Assembly: GCF_007004765.1 (NCBI RefSeq)
Contig: NZ_VIKR01000003.1
Location: forward strand, 124,001-188,000
Length of the DNA stretch: 64,000 nt
Direction of reading: 5' to 3'
DNA from: Aliikangiella marina
GTDB lineage: Bacteria; Pseudomonadota; Gammaproteobacteria; Enterobacterales; Kangiellaceae
Positions 9,549 to 18,817 of this stretch are shown here, piece by piece. How positions within the stretch are numbered: the first letter of the stretch is position 1; every line of letters starts with the position of its first letter. The notes under the pieces are model-generated. The model did not search any database, had not been told where the DNA came from, and worked only from the letters and a program-made list of their open reading frames with translations. The position numbers and the translations under genes are program-made.

Positions 9549-9734
9549 TCGTCAAGTCGTCGTACATTGCCAACAAAGCATCCAGCAGAATAAAACCCGC
9601 CAATAATTTTTATTAAATCAAAATTCAATATTTCAATGGATATTTAATGAACATTAAATTTCCACGCTATTGTTCTAATAATTCAATTAGTTTTTCATAG
9701 AACTGTCTTGTGAAAACAAGATTCCCTGGTTGTT

Positions 9735-9783
9735 GCGGCCAAAGGAATCAATCTGCCAATTAATTCTTCCAGGCCGCTTTTTT
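9735..9783 (+). promoter_or_regulatory. terminator-type hairpin in the leader of the TonB receptor gene
   Basis: GCGGCC at 9735-9740 pairs with GGCCGC at 9772-9777, GGAA pairs with TTCC inside, and six T follow at 9778-9783. It ends only 36 bases before the receptor ATG, which leaves no room for a promoter after it. It therefore probably lies inside the receptor's 5' leader and could act as an attenuator. An alternative is that it ends readthrough from the DUF1801 gene. Confidence 0.6.
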
Positions 9784-9818
9784 CTCTAACTCCTAGCTAA
9801 TCAAGAGTGAATATAACA

Positions 9819-12656
9819 ATGAAAACGATTGAATTAAGAAAGCTGATAAAAAGTATGCGAAATACGCTACTGGTATCAGCGAGTTTGTCTTTAGCTGCGC
9901 CAGTGGTAGTAATCGCCCAAGAAGCAGAAGAAGACGAAGCACAAAAGATTGTGGTTACCGGCTCAAGAATCAAACGAGCTGATATTGAAGGGGCGAACCC
10001 AGTGACGGTTATCGAGCGAGAAGCACTCGAATTATCAACGGCGAATAATTTAGGTGAATTCTTACAAACCTTACCTTCTTCAAGTGGTTCGCCGATCGGC
10101 ACCAAAACAAACAATGGCGGTAGTGGTGCAGTAACCGTTGACCTCCGAGGTATGGGCGCCGCACGAACATTAACTTTGGTTAATGGGCGGCGTGTCGTGG
10201 ATGGGGGAGATCTGCAAACGATACCGCTGACTATGGTTGAACGGGTTGAAGTATTGAAAGATGGTGCTTCTGCCGTTTACGGCGCTGATGCAGTTGCTGG
10301 TGTTGTCAATATTATCACTCGTCGCGACTTCAGCGGCTCAGAAGCAACTGTTGAGATTTCGCGTTACCAGGATGTTGATGGCGGCGGTCAACGAATTCGA
10401 ACGGGTTTAATCAATGGGGCAGATTACGAAAAAGGAAACATCACTTGGGGGCTAGAGTGGGACCGACAAGATGAAATCTTTCAAGGTGACACTAAATACG
10501 ATATGTACAATTATCCGCTATTTGTTTTTGACCCGACCCTTTATACAAGCTACCGGTTACCATCGGTTAACGACCCTGCTGTTGTCGAGTTTGGGAGTAC
10601 AAGGAATTTCCAAGGCGTTTTTGATTTAGCCAGTGGGGGCGGTCCGATCACTTTAATTGATGGCGCTTCGGGGACATCGCCAAGTGACTTTAGACCCGCT
10701 AACCTGAGTTTGGCACCAGGTAACGATTTGTGGAACTATGCGCCGGTTAATTATATTCAAACACCATTTGAAAGGGTTTCATTCTTTGCATCTGCGGATT
10801 ATGAAGTTAACTCATATGCCAATCTATATATGGACTTTCGTTACAATGATCGCGGGTCAGAAACCTTACTGGCGCCATCACCTTATGATACTTCGAGTAA
10901 CCCAGGTTACACCTTAGCAAATGGCGCTCAAGGAATTTCTGCCGATAACTATTACAATCCGTTTGGCGAGGATGTGGTAAGGGTAAGACGACGTATGTTG
11001 GAAACGGGTGGTCGTCGATTTAATACAGATGTTAATCAATATCAAGCGACACTTGGTTTAGAAGGCAATATTGGAGATACCTCGTGGGCTTATGATATAT
11101 CGCTTACCTCAGGTCAGCGCTCGCGAATTGATACCGATTTTGGGCAATTCTCAGGCGCGCGTTTGCAAAGTGCTTTGGGCCCATCATTTATGGATGCTGA
11201 AGGAAATATTGTTTGCGGAACGCCAGGTAATGTAATCGCAGGTTGTGTTCCGTTGAATCTATTCGGCGGTGGTGGCACTGTGACTCAAGATATGCTCGAC
11301 TACATCAGCGTGACCTTAAATGATCGTTTTGATACGGAGCTGGATATCTGGAATGCAACATTCACTGGAGATGTGATTGAACTTCCTGCGGGCACTTTGT
11401 CTGCAAGTATTGGTATCGAGAACCGAACGGACTGGACTCGCTTTATTCCCGATTCAGCGAAGTCACTTGGGGCGGTAACCGGTGGTACGGCTGCTGCACG
11501 TCAAGGTAGTTACAAAACGGATACGATTTTTATGGAGGCCGTGGTTCCAATTCTAAGTGATGTTGCCGGCGCGAAGTCGCTTGAATTAGATATCGGTGCG
11601 CGTTCCGATGACAATACTATTTTTGGCGAGCAAACAACCGTTCAGTTTGGTATTCGTTGGCAACCGACCGATGGACTCTTGATAAGGGCGACCACTTCTG
11701 ATGTGTTTAGAGCACCGACAATATCTTCACTCTTTGCTGGGCAAAGCCAAGGCGCAACACCAACGGTTTCGGATCCCTGTAGAGCAAGCAATTGGTCGAC
11801 TTTAACGCCAACACAGCAATCAAACTGTATTGGTCAAGGTGTACCAGATGGCGGCTGGAATCAACAAGATACTCAGTTCACCCAAACCAGTGGTGGTAAC
11901 CCCAACCTACAAGCAGAAGAAGGTACAACGAAAACTTTTGGTATTGCGTGGTCACCTGATTTTGTAGATGGGCTTAATTTAACATTAGACCATTGGGAAA
12001 TTGAATTGGATGGTGGTATTCAATCTATTTCAGCTCAAAATGCATTAAACTTGTGCGCTAATTTTAATCAACTTTGTGACAATATTACACGTGATGTTAC
12101 CGGTGTTTTAGGAAACCCAGGTGCAGTGACTAACGTGAATGCATTTTTGCAAAATGTTGCGTTTGAGAAAGCCGAAGGGATTGATCTTGAAGCTAATTAT
12201 CAGTTTGAGACCAGCATTGGTTCGTTCAATACTCGATTGATCTACTCGCATATGATTGAGAGAACTCAGGTGCCTTTTGAAGGCGGAACTCCGCTTAATC
12301 TTGAGGGTACTTACAATAGTGGCCTCGATGCGAGCTTCCCGGAAGATAAGTTTAAGCTATCTGCTGACTGGCGTTTAGATCAATTCTCGGCAAGTTTATC
12401 GATGGACTACATCAGCAAATTAACAGTGCCATTAACTTTCTTCGCGAATACTTATGAAACTGAAAATGTGTACTATTTTGATGCACATACTAGTTATACG
12501 CTTCCAGAAGGCGATACAAAGTTTACTTTTGCGATAGCGAATTTGTTAGACCAAGATCCCATTTATATCGAGTCCGGGTTTAACACTAACTCTGATGAAG
12601 GTACGTTTAGAACCTTAGGACGACAATTTTTGTTAAGAGTAAGCCATACTTTCTAA
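9819..12656 (+). CDS. TonB-dependent outer-membrane receptor
   Basis: About 945 residues. A signal peptide ends near residue 35 (SLAAPVVVIAQ), followed by an acidic stretch and KIVVTGSRIKR, typical of a TonB-box region in the Alteromonas/Xanthomonas-type receptors. The plug follows (TVIEREALE, DLRGMGAARTLTLVNGRRV, ERVEVLKDGASAVYGADAVAGVVN), then a 22-strand barrel ending LLRVSHTF with the usual terminal Phe. Such receptors import sugars, peptides or other nutrients with energy from TonB/ExbBD; there is no SusD, glycosidase or iron gene next door to name the ligand. The ATG at 9819 is preceded by AAGAG; a GTG at 9807 is possible. A terminator follows at 12678. Confidence 0.93.
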   Translation: MKTIELRKLIKSMRNTLLVSASLSLAAPVVVIAQEAEEDEAQKIVVTGSRIKRADIEGANPVTVIEREALELSTANNLGEFLQTLPSSSGSPIGTKTNNGGSGAVTVDLRGMGAARTLTLVNGRRVVDGGDLQTIPLTMVERVEVLKDGASAVYGADAVAGVVNIITRRDFSGSEATVEISRYQDVDGGGQRIRTGLINGADYEKGNITWGLEWDRQDEIFQGDTKYDMYNYPLFVFDPTLYTSYRLPSVNDPAVVEFGSTRNFQGVFDLASGGGPITLIDGASGTSPSDFRPANLSLAPGNDLWNYAPVNYIQTPFERVSFFASADYEVNSYANLYMDFRYNDRGSETLLAPSPYDTSSNPGYTLANGAQGISADNYYNPFGEDVVRVRRRMLETGGRRFNTDVNQYQATLGLEGNIGDTSWAYDISLTSGQRSRIDTDFGQFSGARLQSALGPSFMDAEGNIVCGTPGNVIAGCVPLNLFGGGGTVTQDMLDYISVTLNDRFDTELDIWNATFTGDVIELPAGTLSASIGIENRTDWTRFIPDSAKSLGAVTGGTAAARQGSYKTDTIFMEAVVPILSDVAGAKSLELDIGARSDDNTIFGEQTTVQFGIRWQPTDGLLIRATTSDVFRAPTISSLFAGQSQGATPTVSDPCRASNWSTLTPTQQSNCIGQGVPDGGWNQQDTQFTQTSGGNPNLQAEEGTTKTFGIAWSPDFVDGLNLTLDHWEIELDGGIQSISAQNALNLCANFNQLCDNITRDVTGVLGNPGAVTNVNAFLQNVAFEKAEGIDLEANYQFETSIGSFNTRLIYSHMIERTQVPFEGGTPLNLEGTYNSGLDASFPEDKFKLSADWRLDQFSASLSMDYISKLTVPLTFFANTYETENVYYFDAHTSYTLPEGDTKFTFAIANLLDQDPIYIESGFNTNSDEGTFRTLGRQFLLRVSHTF

Positions 12657-12677
12657 TATTCGGTTGTTAGAAAGCTA

Positions 12678-12707
12678 AAAAAGCAGCGCTTAGGCGCTGC
12701 TTTTTTT
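12678..12707. terminator. bidirectional intrinsic terminator
   Basis: AAGCAGCGC / GCGCTGCTT with a short TTAG-type loop, an A run on the left and seven T on the right. It ends the TonB receptor transcript and may also end the leftward winged-helix gene. Confidence 0.92.
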
Positions 12708-12788
12708 ATGAATACCACAAAAAGTTGAGGTGCGCGTTAAAAGCCATTTCAAAGTTCCTATCTCGGTATACCAGGTTTTGTTTGTCAT

Positions 12789-13190
12789 TTAATCCTGAGT
12801 CACAATCTCCTTGGTTATAGCGCTTGCCACGTTATTGACGACGAGTCGATATCCTGTTTTGCTAATGGTGATGATTTGAACACTTTGCTCTGGATCTTGA
12901 TTGAATATCTTTCTTAACATACAAATTGAATGAGTAAGACTCTTTTGTCCCACATGCTCATTATTTCGCCAAATGCTATTAATTATCACATCTCGCGGGA
13001 TCAGTTTTCCATCCGAGTAGGCTAAAAAACTCATAATTGAAAAAAGCTTATTGCGTAGTTCAAAGGTGTGATTATTCAGTCTCAAAACGCGGTAATCTTC
13101 ATCAAAATCAAAGTTACCAATTGGAACGATACTATTGAATGCGACAGTTTTATTAAGCGTCTTTTGAATATCAAATTTTGTAAGTGTCAT
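12789..13190 (-). CDS. stand-alone winged-helix transcriptional regulator (OmpR/CadC type DNA-binding domain)
   Basis: 133 residues consisting of an OmpR/CadC-type winged helix and little else. VLRLNNHTFELRNKLFSIMSFL is the first strand-helix region, VIINSIWRNN and SLTHSICMLRKIFNQD are the recognition-helix region, and ISKTGYRLVV is the wing. There is no receiver domain before it and no membrane segment after it, so it lacks a visible sensory part. It is divergent from the larger CadC-like gene at 13513, and the 320-base AT-rich gap between them probably holds operators for one or both. Confidence 0.8.
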   Translation of the reverse strand: MTLTKFDIQKTLNKTVAFNSIVPIGNFDFDEDYRVLRLNNHTFELRNKLFSIMSFLAYSDGKLIPRDVIINSIWRNNEHVGQKSLTHSICMLRKIFNQDPEQSVQIITISKTGYRLVVNNVASAITKEIVTQD

Positions 13191-13512
13191 TATGAAAATA
13201 CTCCTATCATACTGGCTAACTAATTCCCTGGGACATTTAAATTTGAGATTTCTATGCTATTGAAAGCAACTAGCCAAATGCAGAGGATTTATCGGTGAAA
13301 AGCCTGAATTTTGCTTGAAAAAGCCTTCTCACAATAGACTCATGTCTTTGATTCTTATATATTTATAGACTGTAAAACAAGCAAATTTAATAAATGTTGA
13401 ATTTGAGCATTTAAATTTAATTCTCGTTGATTGTGCTTATTTTTTAGTTTAACAAAGACAACCAGTCGGTACGCCTTAGTTATATGAGTGACCTCACAAG
13501 CAAGCAGTGGTA
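13191..13512. other. intergenic region between divergent winged-helix genes
   Basis: AT-rich, no coding frame. The 11-mer CATTTAAATTT occurs twice (starting at 13234 and 13409) and could be an operator for either regulator, although AT richness makes chance repeats plausible. Confidence 0.4.
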
Positions 13513-15609
13513 ATGCAAGAAGATAAACAAACACAGACCATTTATATTTATCGATCCCTCAATTCGATAAAAATTAATCAAGAGTCAATTCGGTTAGCGC
13601 CTAAAGAGTTTGAGCTGTTATTGCTAATGGCTGACAGCTATCCACTGCCCGTCAGTAAAGAATCAATAATAAAGGCTATCTGGGGCGAAAAAATCAATGC
13701 CGATGAACTGGTTACTCGGCTAATGGCCGACTTGAGAAAAAAGTTAGGTGATTCACCGAGAAATCCTCGATTCATTGAAACCGTCATTAAACAAGGGTAC
13801 CGGGTAATCGCGCCAATCGAATTTGCCGATTTACAACCTGCAAAATCGACTATCGCAGAATCACCTCAAACGCGAACTTATCTTAGCGGTTTGAGAATTT
13901 ACCTAGCGGTTGCCGTATTATTGATAGCAACTGTCTTGCTTTTAATCTGGTTTCAATCGTCCCCAAAACAAACCGAGCAGGTCAATATTCAACAACTTAA
14001 AAAGTCGAGACTCATCGGTAGCTTAGACGCCGAAAGAAGGCCTAGGTTTGTCAGTGGGGCGAACGTTGTTGTAAGCGAAAACTATTCAAGTGAACAATAC
14101 AACATTTCGGTCACTGAATTAGACTCTCGTCAAACGAGTTCGATAATTTCCGCATTGTCACTTGAAAAACAATTGCTTAGTCCGAGCATTTATCAAAATA
14201 AACTGGCTTATGTTGTATGGAATGAAAGCGGTCAGTGTGAAGTCCGAGTACGCAATTTATATAACCAAAAAGATCGAATGTTGATTGGTTGCAGGGGCGG
14301 TTTTCCACCGAATATCGATTGGATCGATGATGGTAAAAGCATTGTTTTAATGACCTATGCGAACATTGATAACCAGATCAACTCTAATATTCAAATAGTA
14401 GACTTTTTGTTTGGAGATGTCGTTGATCGGGTTTTTTTGCCCGATGCCAATCACTCATTACTTTTTCCAAGAGTCGGACCGGCTAACCGATTAATTGCAG
14501 CGGTGAAAAGAGATTACGTATTAAAAAATGAATCGCTAGTTTTATGGGATCGAGAAACCAAGTCATTGAGAGCGGTCTATGAGTCTAAGGATTCGATATT
14601 TCAAGTCGTTTGGCAGGATGCTCAGACCCTCATGTTTTCTGAATTTTACGCCAACCAGCAAGGCATCTACCGCATCGATATTGAAAGCGGAGTCAAAGAA
14701 TTGGTGTATCAGGGGGCAGTATTAGATTTTGATTACGATCCTCTTAATAAGCTAATCGTTACTTCGGAAAATAGTTGGAACCATGAGATTATGCGTTTGG
14801 ACCACAACACGCGTAACGAGTCTAATTATTCCAAGTCGACAGTCACTGAGATTCAACCCTATATCTTTCCGAATGGTCAATGGATTTCATATGTGAGCAA
14901 TAAGAATGGTAAATTTAACATTTACAAGAAAAACCTCGAAACGCAAGAGGAGGTTTTGCTAACAGATCTTAATGGCGAGTTTATTTTTGAATATCAATGG
15001 TTCGATAATCACAGCAAATTATTGGTCAGTCTATCTGCAAAAGGAGACGTTTCAGCCATCGAAATTGATACGCAAACTAAGCAAGTCATAAATTCACATC
15101 AGCAACCGGTTTATATCGAAGAGCGAGAGGGCGTTGTTACTCGATACCATTTAACCAACCAGTCAAATGGGGTAAACATTACCGATGGGAGCGGAAATGA
15201 TTTTTTTATTCCAGACACACAAAGTCTGTATCGGTTTCAAGTTAAGGATGGTTTTTTAGTTTTTCAACGGGTTGCTCATGGACGAATTACGGTTATCAAT
15301 CCAAAAGGAGAAATGCGTACCATTGATGATGGTTTAGGACTAGTTCATTGGTATATCGTGGATAAATTCTTGTATTATTCTTTTATTACAACGCGCGATT
15401 CTGAGCAAACAGCAAAGGTGAACATCGCGAGGCTAGATCTAGATGACTTTGAAGGTCAACAAGCGCTTATTGCAGAAGAGTTACAAAGTCTGTTCTTGCG
15501 CGGACTAAGCAGTTTTAATATAAACCCACAAACCCAAGACATTTACTTTGCAGGGGGAAACCAGAGTAAGAGCCCTGCTATTTATTTGCTGGAACCAGTT
15601 AACGAATAA
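13513..15609 (+). CDS. CadC-like membrane regulator: winged helix, one TM, periplasmic TolB-like beta-propeller
   Basis: About 698 residues. Residues 1-100 are a winged helix (SIRLAPKEFELLLLMAD, VTRLMADLRKKLGDSP, VIKQGYRVIAP). A single TM helix lies at about 126-148, and the rest is periplasmic. The periplasmic part is rich in WD/PD40-type blades (ISYVSNKNGKFNIYKKNL, FYANQQGIYRIDIESGV), so it should fold as a TolB-like propeller. The layout is that of one-component regulators such as CadC and ToxR, which read a periplasmic signal and bind DNA directly. GTG at 13507 is an alternative start. It precedes a secreted DsbA-like gene by 43 bases and may control the downstream oxidoreductase genes (inference). 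Confidence 0.85.
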   Translation: MQEDKQTQTIYIYRSLNSIKINQESIRLAPKEFELLLLMADSYPLPVSKESIIKAIWGEKINADELVTRLMADLRKKLGDSPRNPRFIETVIKQGYRVIAPIEFADLQPAKSTIAESPQTRTYLSGLRIYLAVAVLLIATVLLLIWFQSSPKQTEQVNIQQLKKSRLIGSLDAERRPRFVSGANVVVSENYSSEQYNISVTELDSRQTSSIISALSLEKQLLSPSIYQNKLAYVVWNESGQCEVRVRNLYNQKDRMLIGCRGGFPPNIDWIDDGKSIVLMTYANIDNQINSNIQIVDFLFGDVVDRVFLPDANHSLLFPRVGPANRLIAAVKRDYVLKNESLVLWDRETKSLRAVYESKDSIFQVVWQDAQTLMFSEFYANQQGIYRIDIESGVKELVYQGAVLDFDYDPLNKLIVTSENSWNHEIMRLDHNTRNESNYSKSTVTEIQPYIFPNGQWISYVSNKNGKFNIYKKNLETQEEVLLTDLNGEFIFEYQWFDNHSKLLVSLSAKGDVSAIEIDTQTKQVINSHQQPVYIEEREGVVTRYHLTNQSNGVNITDGSGNDFFIPDTQSLYRFQVKDGFLVFQRVAHGRITVINPKGEMRTIDDGLGLVHWYIVDKFLYYSFITTRDSEQTAKVNIARLDLDDFEGQQALIAEELQSLFLRGLSSFNINPQTQDIYFAGGNQSKSPAIYLLEPVNE

Positions 15610-15652
15610 TTACGTACTATTGAATAGCTATAAATTAAAATAAGAGCCTAAT

Positions 15653-16255
15653 ATGCGATTAAAACTAAAGCTTCTAAAAAAAGACGATATAATAAAGCGC
15701 TGTTTTGTTTTACTGCTTTTAAGCATGTCGTTATTCGTTAAAGCGGAAGAGTCTGTGCTAGGTAACACAGATAGTCCCGTTACCTTAATTGAGTATGGCT
15801 CATTGACTTGCGATCATTGTATCGGCTTCCATCGTAAGGTGCTCCCTAAAATAAAAGAGGCCTACATAGATACGGGCAAAGTAAAATTCATTTATCGACA
15901 TTTCCCGACAAGTAAAATAGCTTTACAGGCAGCAGTAGCCGCGGAGTGTTCTGGCGATAAATACTATGAAGTGCTTGACAGTTTGTACAACAATATTCGC
16001 GAATGGTATATCGCAAAAGATAAATATAGTGTGTTTAAAAAGCATTTGATTAAAGTGAATGCTGATGTTGCTAATTTTAAACAGTGCTTTGAAAATGAGA
16101 ACACTGTAAAAAATATTTATGCAATGCAACGAGCGGCAATCGCAAAATATGATGTACAAGGCACACCAACTTTTATCGTCAATGGTAAGGTTATTAAAGG
16201 TGAGCACAGTTTTGAAGAGCTAAAACGAGAAATTGATGCTGCTTATTCTCAATAA
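15653..16255 (+). CDS. secreted DsbA-family thiol:disulfide protein
   Basis: 200 residues: a basic start and hydrophobic segment ending near residue 31 (signal peptide), then a thioredoxin fold with an inserted helical domain. The active site is CDHC within YGSLTCDHCIGFH, and the cis-Pro loop is VQGTPTFIVNG. It belongs to the DsbA/DsbG-like thioredoxin_4 group acting in the periplasm. It follows the CadC-like gene by 43 bases and precedes an exported GMC oxidoreductase with about eleven cysteines in its mature part, which is a plausible client (inference). Confidence 0.88.
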   Translation: MRLKLKLLKKDDIIKRCFVLLLLSMSLFVKAEESVLGNTDSPVTLIEYGSLTCDHCIGFHRKVLPKIKEAYIDTGKVKFIYRHFPTSKIALQAAVAAECSGDKYYEVLDSLYNNIREWYIAKDKYSVFKKHLIKVNADVANFKQCFENENTVKNIYAMQRAAIAKYDVQGTPTFIVNGKVIKGEHSFEELKREIDAAYSQ

Positions 16256-16521
16256 AATAGATAACACAACAAAAAATAGTTTCTTGTAAGACTTCTATCT
16301 CACTACCAAGATAATCATCTTGATAGAACACATCTTAATCTAAAGTTAAGCAACTTGGTGACTTTGAGACAAGCAATTGACACGTGACGTCAAACTTGAA
16401 CGGGATTAATCCCTTAGATTCATGAGCTGAAACTTCGATAAATCAATTTTATGGTTTACTGATACCTAGTGAAGCTTTGTGGTTTATCGAAGGCAGAAAA
16501 TAAAGCCTTGGGAAAACTACA

Positions 16522-18765
16522 ATGAATTTTTATCTAACTAAAATAAATTACTTCAATCGTCTATCGATCGCGTTACGCAAAACCGGCAAAGCGCTGTTCA
16601 CTGCTTGCCTACTATTTTGCACAATAGTTTCATCACAAGTCTTTTCAAATAGCGAGCAGTTACTCGAGGAAAAGTATCGGAAAATTCAACTGTCTAACAG
16701 CCCTCAAGACTCACATCCTTTGTCAAAAACACAAGTTGAAGACGAGTACGAGTTTATCATTGTTGGTTCAGGTGCTGGTGGTGGTCCCTTAGCAGCTAAG
16801 TTAGCAAGAGCGGGACATACTGTTCTTTTATTAGAGGCTGGAAAAAATAAAGGATCTTGGCCCTTTTATGGGATACCAGCCGGGCATGCAAGAGCCTCTG
16901 AAGATGCTTTTTTAAGTTGGAACTTTCACGTCGACCATTATTCAACGAATCAGCAAGCTGTTCGTGATAGCAAATTGATGTGCAGTAATGATCGCGGTGC
17001 CGTAAAGCGTTGTGTAATGAGTGCTAATGGAGACAGTTGCACTTGCCCTAGTTCACACCCAAATTCTCATGGATTATTTTATCCAAGGGGAAGCGCACTT
17101 GGTGGATCAACTGTCAATAATGCAATGATAACGGTTCTACCTAAAAATAGTGATTGGAACTATATCGCCCAATTGACGAGTGACCCTAATTGGCAATGGA
17201 CAAATATGAGCCGATATTATGAAGAAATAAAAAATGAACTCGGTTTGCAAGTCAGTCATCCTCAGCCAGAACAGTTTCTTAATATGCACGGAAGTCAAGT
17301 CAAACAGATTATCGACGCTTCAATAAAAACCGGTTTTGATGGTAATGAGATCCCTAACATACCGCCGGAAGCTACTGCAGAGGATGCGTTAGTTGGAGAT
17401 ATTAATCAAGCGATTGCGAATGATCAGGCAACGGGAATTTGGTCTATTCCTACTGCGACAAACCGAGGACAAAGAAATGGTACTCGCGAAATGGTATTAA
17501 GATCGGCTTGTATAAAAGATAACATAGCAATTCCTGCACAGTCGCACTATTCAGCTAAGCGCTATTGTGAGGAACACAATCTTATCAATCCAAAAACGAA
17601 CAAACCCTATCTAACGGTAAAAACATCGGCTTTTGTAACCAAGGTTCTCTGGCAAGAGGAGCCCACCTTCGATGAACAAACGCAAAGCTGGCAATGTGCC
17701 GAAAGTTGTCGTAAGGCAGTTGGTGTCGAGTTTATTGATAGGAGCAATGTTTATAAAGCTGATCGCTTGTATCGTCAATCCGATGCGGCTCCGCGAGTTG
17801 AAGTTCGCGTATCGAAAGAAGTCATTATAAGTGCTGGTACATTCAATACGCCTCAAATTTTAATGTTGTCGGGCATCGGTCCGAGAGAAGAGCTCGAAAG
17901 AGAAGACCTTAATATTTTTACGCGTGTCGATCTTCCAGGCGTAGGAAAAAATTTACAAGATCGTTATGAAGTCGCCGTCATTAATCAAGCGGCTCAAAAA
18001 TTTAAAGTTCATCAAACTTGTAATATTAACAATATCCTCACCGATCCCTGTTTATATCAATGGTTGGCGAGTCGTATCTTCTTACAGCAAGGCTCTGGAT
18101 TCTATGCGACCAATGGAACGGTTTTTTCAATGGTTAAAAAATCTGCGAATAGTCAAGAAGAAGACCTTCATATGTTTGCCGGTCCGGTCGACTTTAGTGG
18201 CTATTTTAATCAATACAGCCAAGCGCATCAGAGTGGTGACAAGTGGAGTTGGTTAATCCTGAAAGGCCATACAGAAAATCGTGGTGGAGTCGTCACTTTA
18301 GCTTCCGCTGACCCTACCGATAGGCCGAAAATTAATTTTAATTATTTTGAAGATGGTAACGAGGGAACTCAAGCACAGGGTGGGCCCGCTAATGCTAGTG
18401 ACTTAGATTTGCAAGCCGTAATCGAAGGCGTTAGGCATGTGAGAAAAATTAATCAAATGATTGAAGAAAATGGATTTAGTTTTACTGAAGTTCAGCCTGG
18501 CTCTGATTTACAAACGGATGAAGAAATCGGTCAATGGATAAAAGATGAATCATGGGGACATCATGCCTGTGGGACTGCAAGAATGGGAGGAGATGATGAC
18601 CAGCTTGCGGTATTAGATGGGCAGTTTCGAGTAAGAGGGACTGAAGGGCTTCGAGTCGTTGATGCATCAATATTTCCTCGAATACCGGGGACTTTTATCG
18701 CACTTCCGATTTACCTTGCGAGTGCAAAAGCGGCTGATGACATTATCACTGAATATCAAGAATAA
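16522..18765 (+). CDS. exported GMC-family FAD oxidoreductase (cysteine-rich)
   Basis: 747 residues. A Sec-type hydrophobic segment (ALFTACLLFCTIVSSQVFS) ends near residue 42. The Rossmann FAD motif is YEFIIVGSGAGGGPLAAKLA, followed by LLLEAG, the GMC signature PRGSALGGSTVNNAMI, the second signature SAGTFNTPQILMLSGIGP, and the catalytic region WGHHACGTARMGG. The end reads PGTFIALPIYLASAKAADDI, where most GMC enzymes have an Asn or His as second catalytic residue; none is obvious here. The mature part has about eleven Cys, several in an insert near residues 155-180. GMC enzymes oxidise alcohols, sugars or sterols. The partner gene is the Tat-exported GMC at 18818. Confidence 0.88.
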   Translation: MNFYLTKINYFNRLSIALRKTGKALFTACLLFCTIVSSQVFSNSEQLLEEKYRKIQLSNSPQDSHPLSKTQVEDEYEFIIVGSGAGGGPLAAKLARAGHTVLLLEAGKNKGSWPFYGIPAGHARASEDAFLSWNFHVDHYSTNQQAVRDSKLMCSNDRGAVKRCVMSANGDSCTCPSSHPNSHGLFYPRGSALGGSTVNNAMITVLPKNSDWNYIAQLTSDPNWQWTNMSRYYEEIKNELGLQVSHPQPEQFLNMHGSQVKQIIDASIKTGFDGNEIPNIPPEATAEDALVGDINQAIANDQATGIWSIPTATNRGQRNGTREMVLRSACIKDNIAIPAQSHYSAKRYCEEHNLINPKTNKPYLTVKTSAFVTKVLWQEEPTFDEQTQSWQCAESCRKAVGVEFIDRSNVYKADRLYRQSDAAPRVEVRVSKEVIISAGTFNTPQILMLSGIGPREELEREDLNIFTRVDLPGVGKNLQDRYEVAVINQAAQKFKVHQTCNINNILTDPCLYQWLASRIFLQQGSGFYATNGTVFSMVKKSANSQEEDLHMFAGPVDFSGYFNQYSQAHQSGDKWSWLILKGHTENRGGVVTLASADPTDRPKINFNYFEDGNEGTQAQGGPANASDLDLQAVIEGVRHVRKINQMIEENGFSFTEVQPGSDLQTDEEIGQWIKDESWGHHACGTARMGGDDDQLAVLDGQFRVRGTEGLRVVDASIFPRIPGTFIALPIYLASAKAADDIITEYQE

Positions 18766-18817
18766 CTCATTACAAGCAAAGATAAAAATAATCGTTTGAG
18801 TAAAAAAGGATCAAAGA

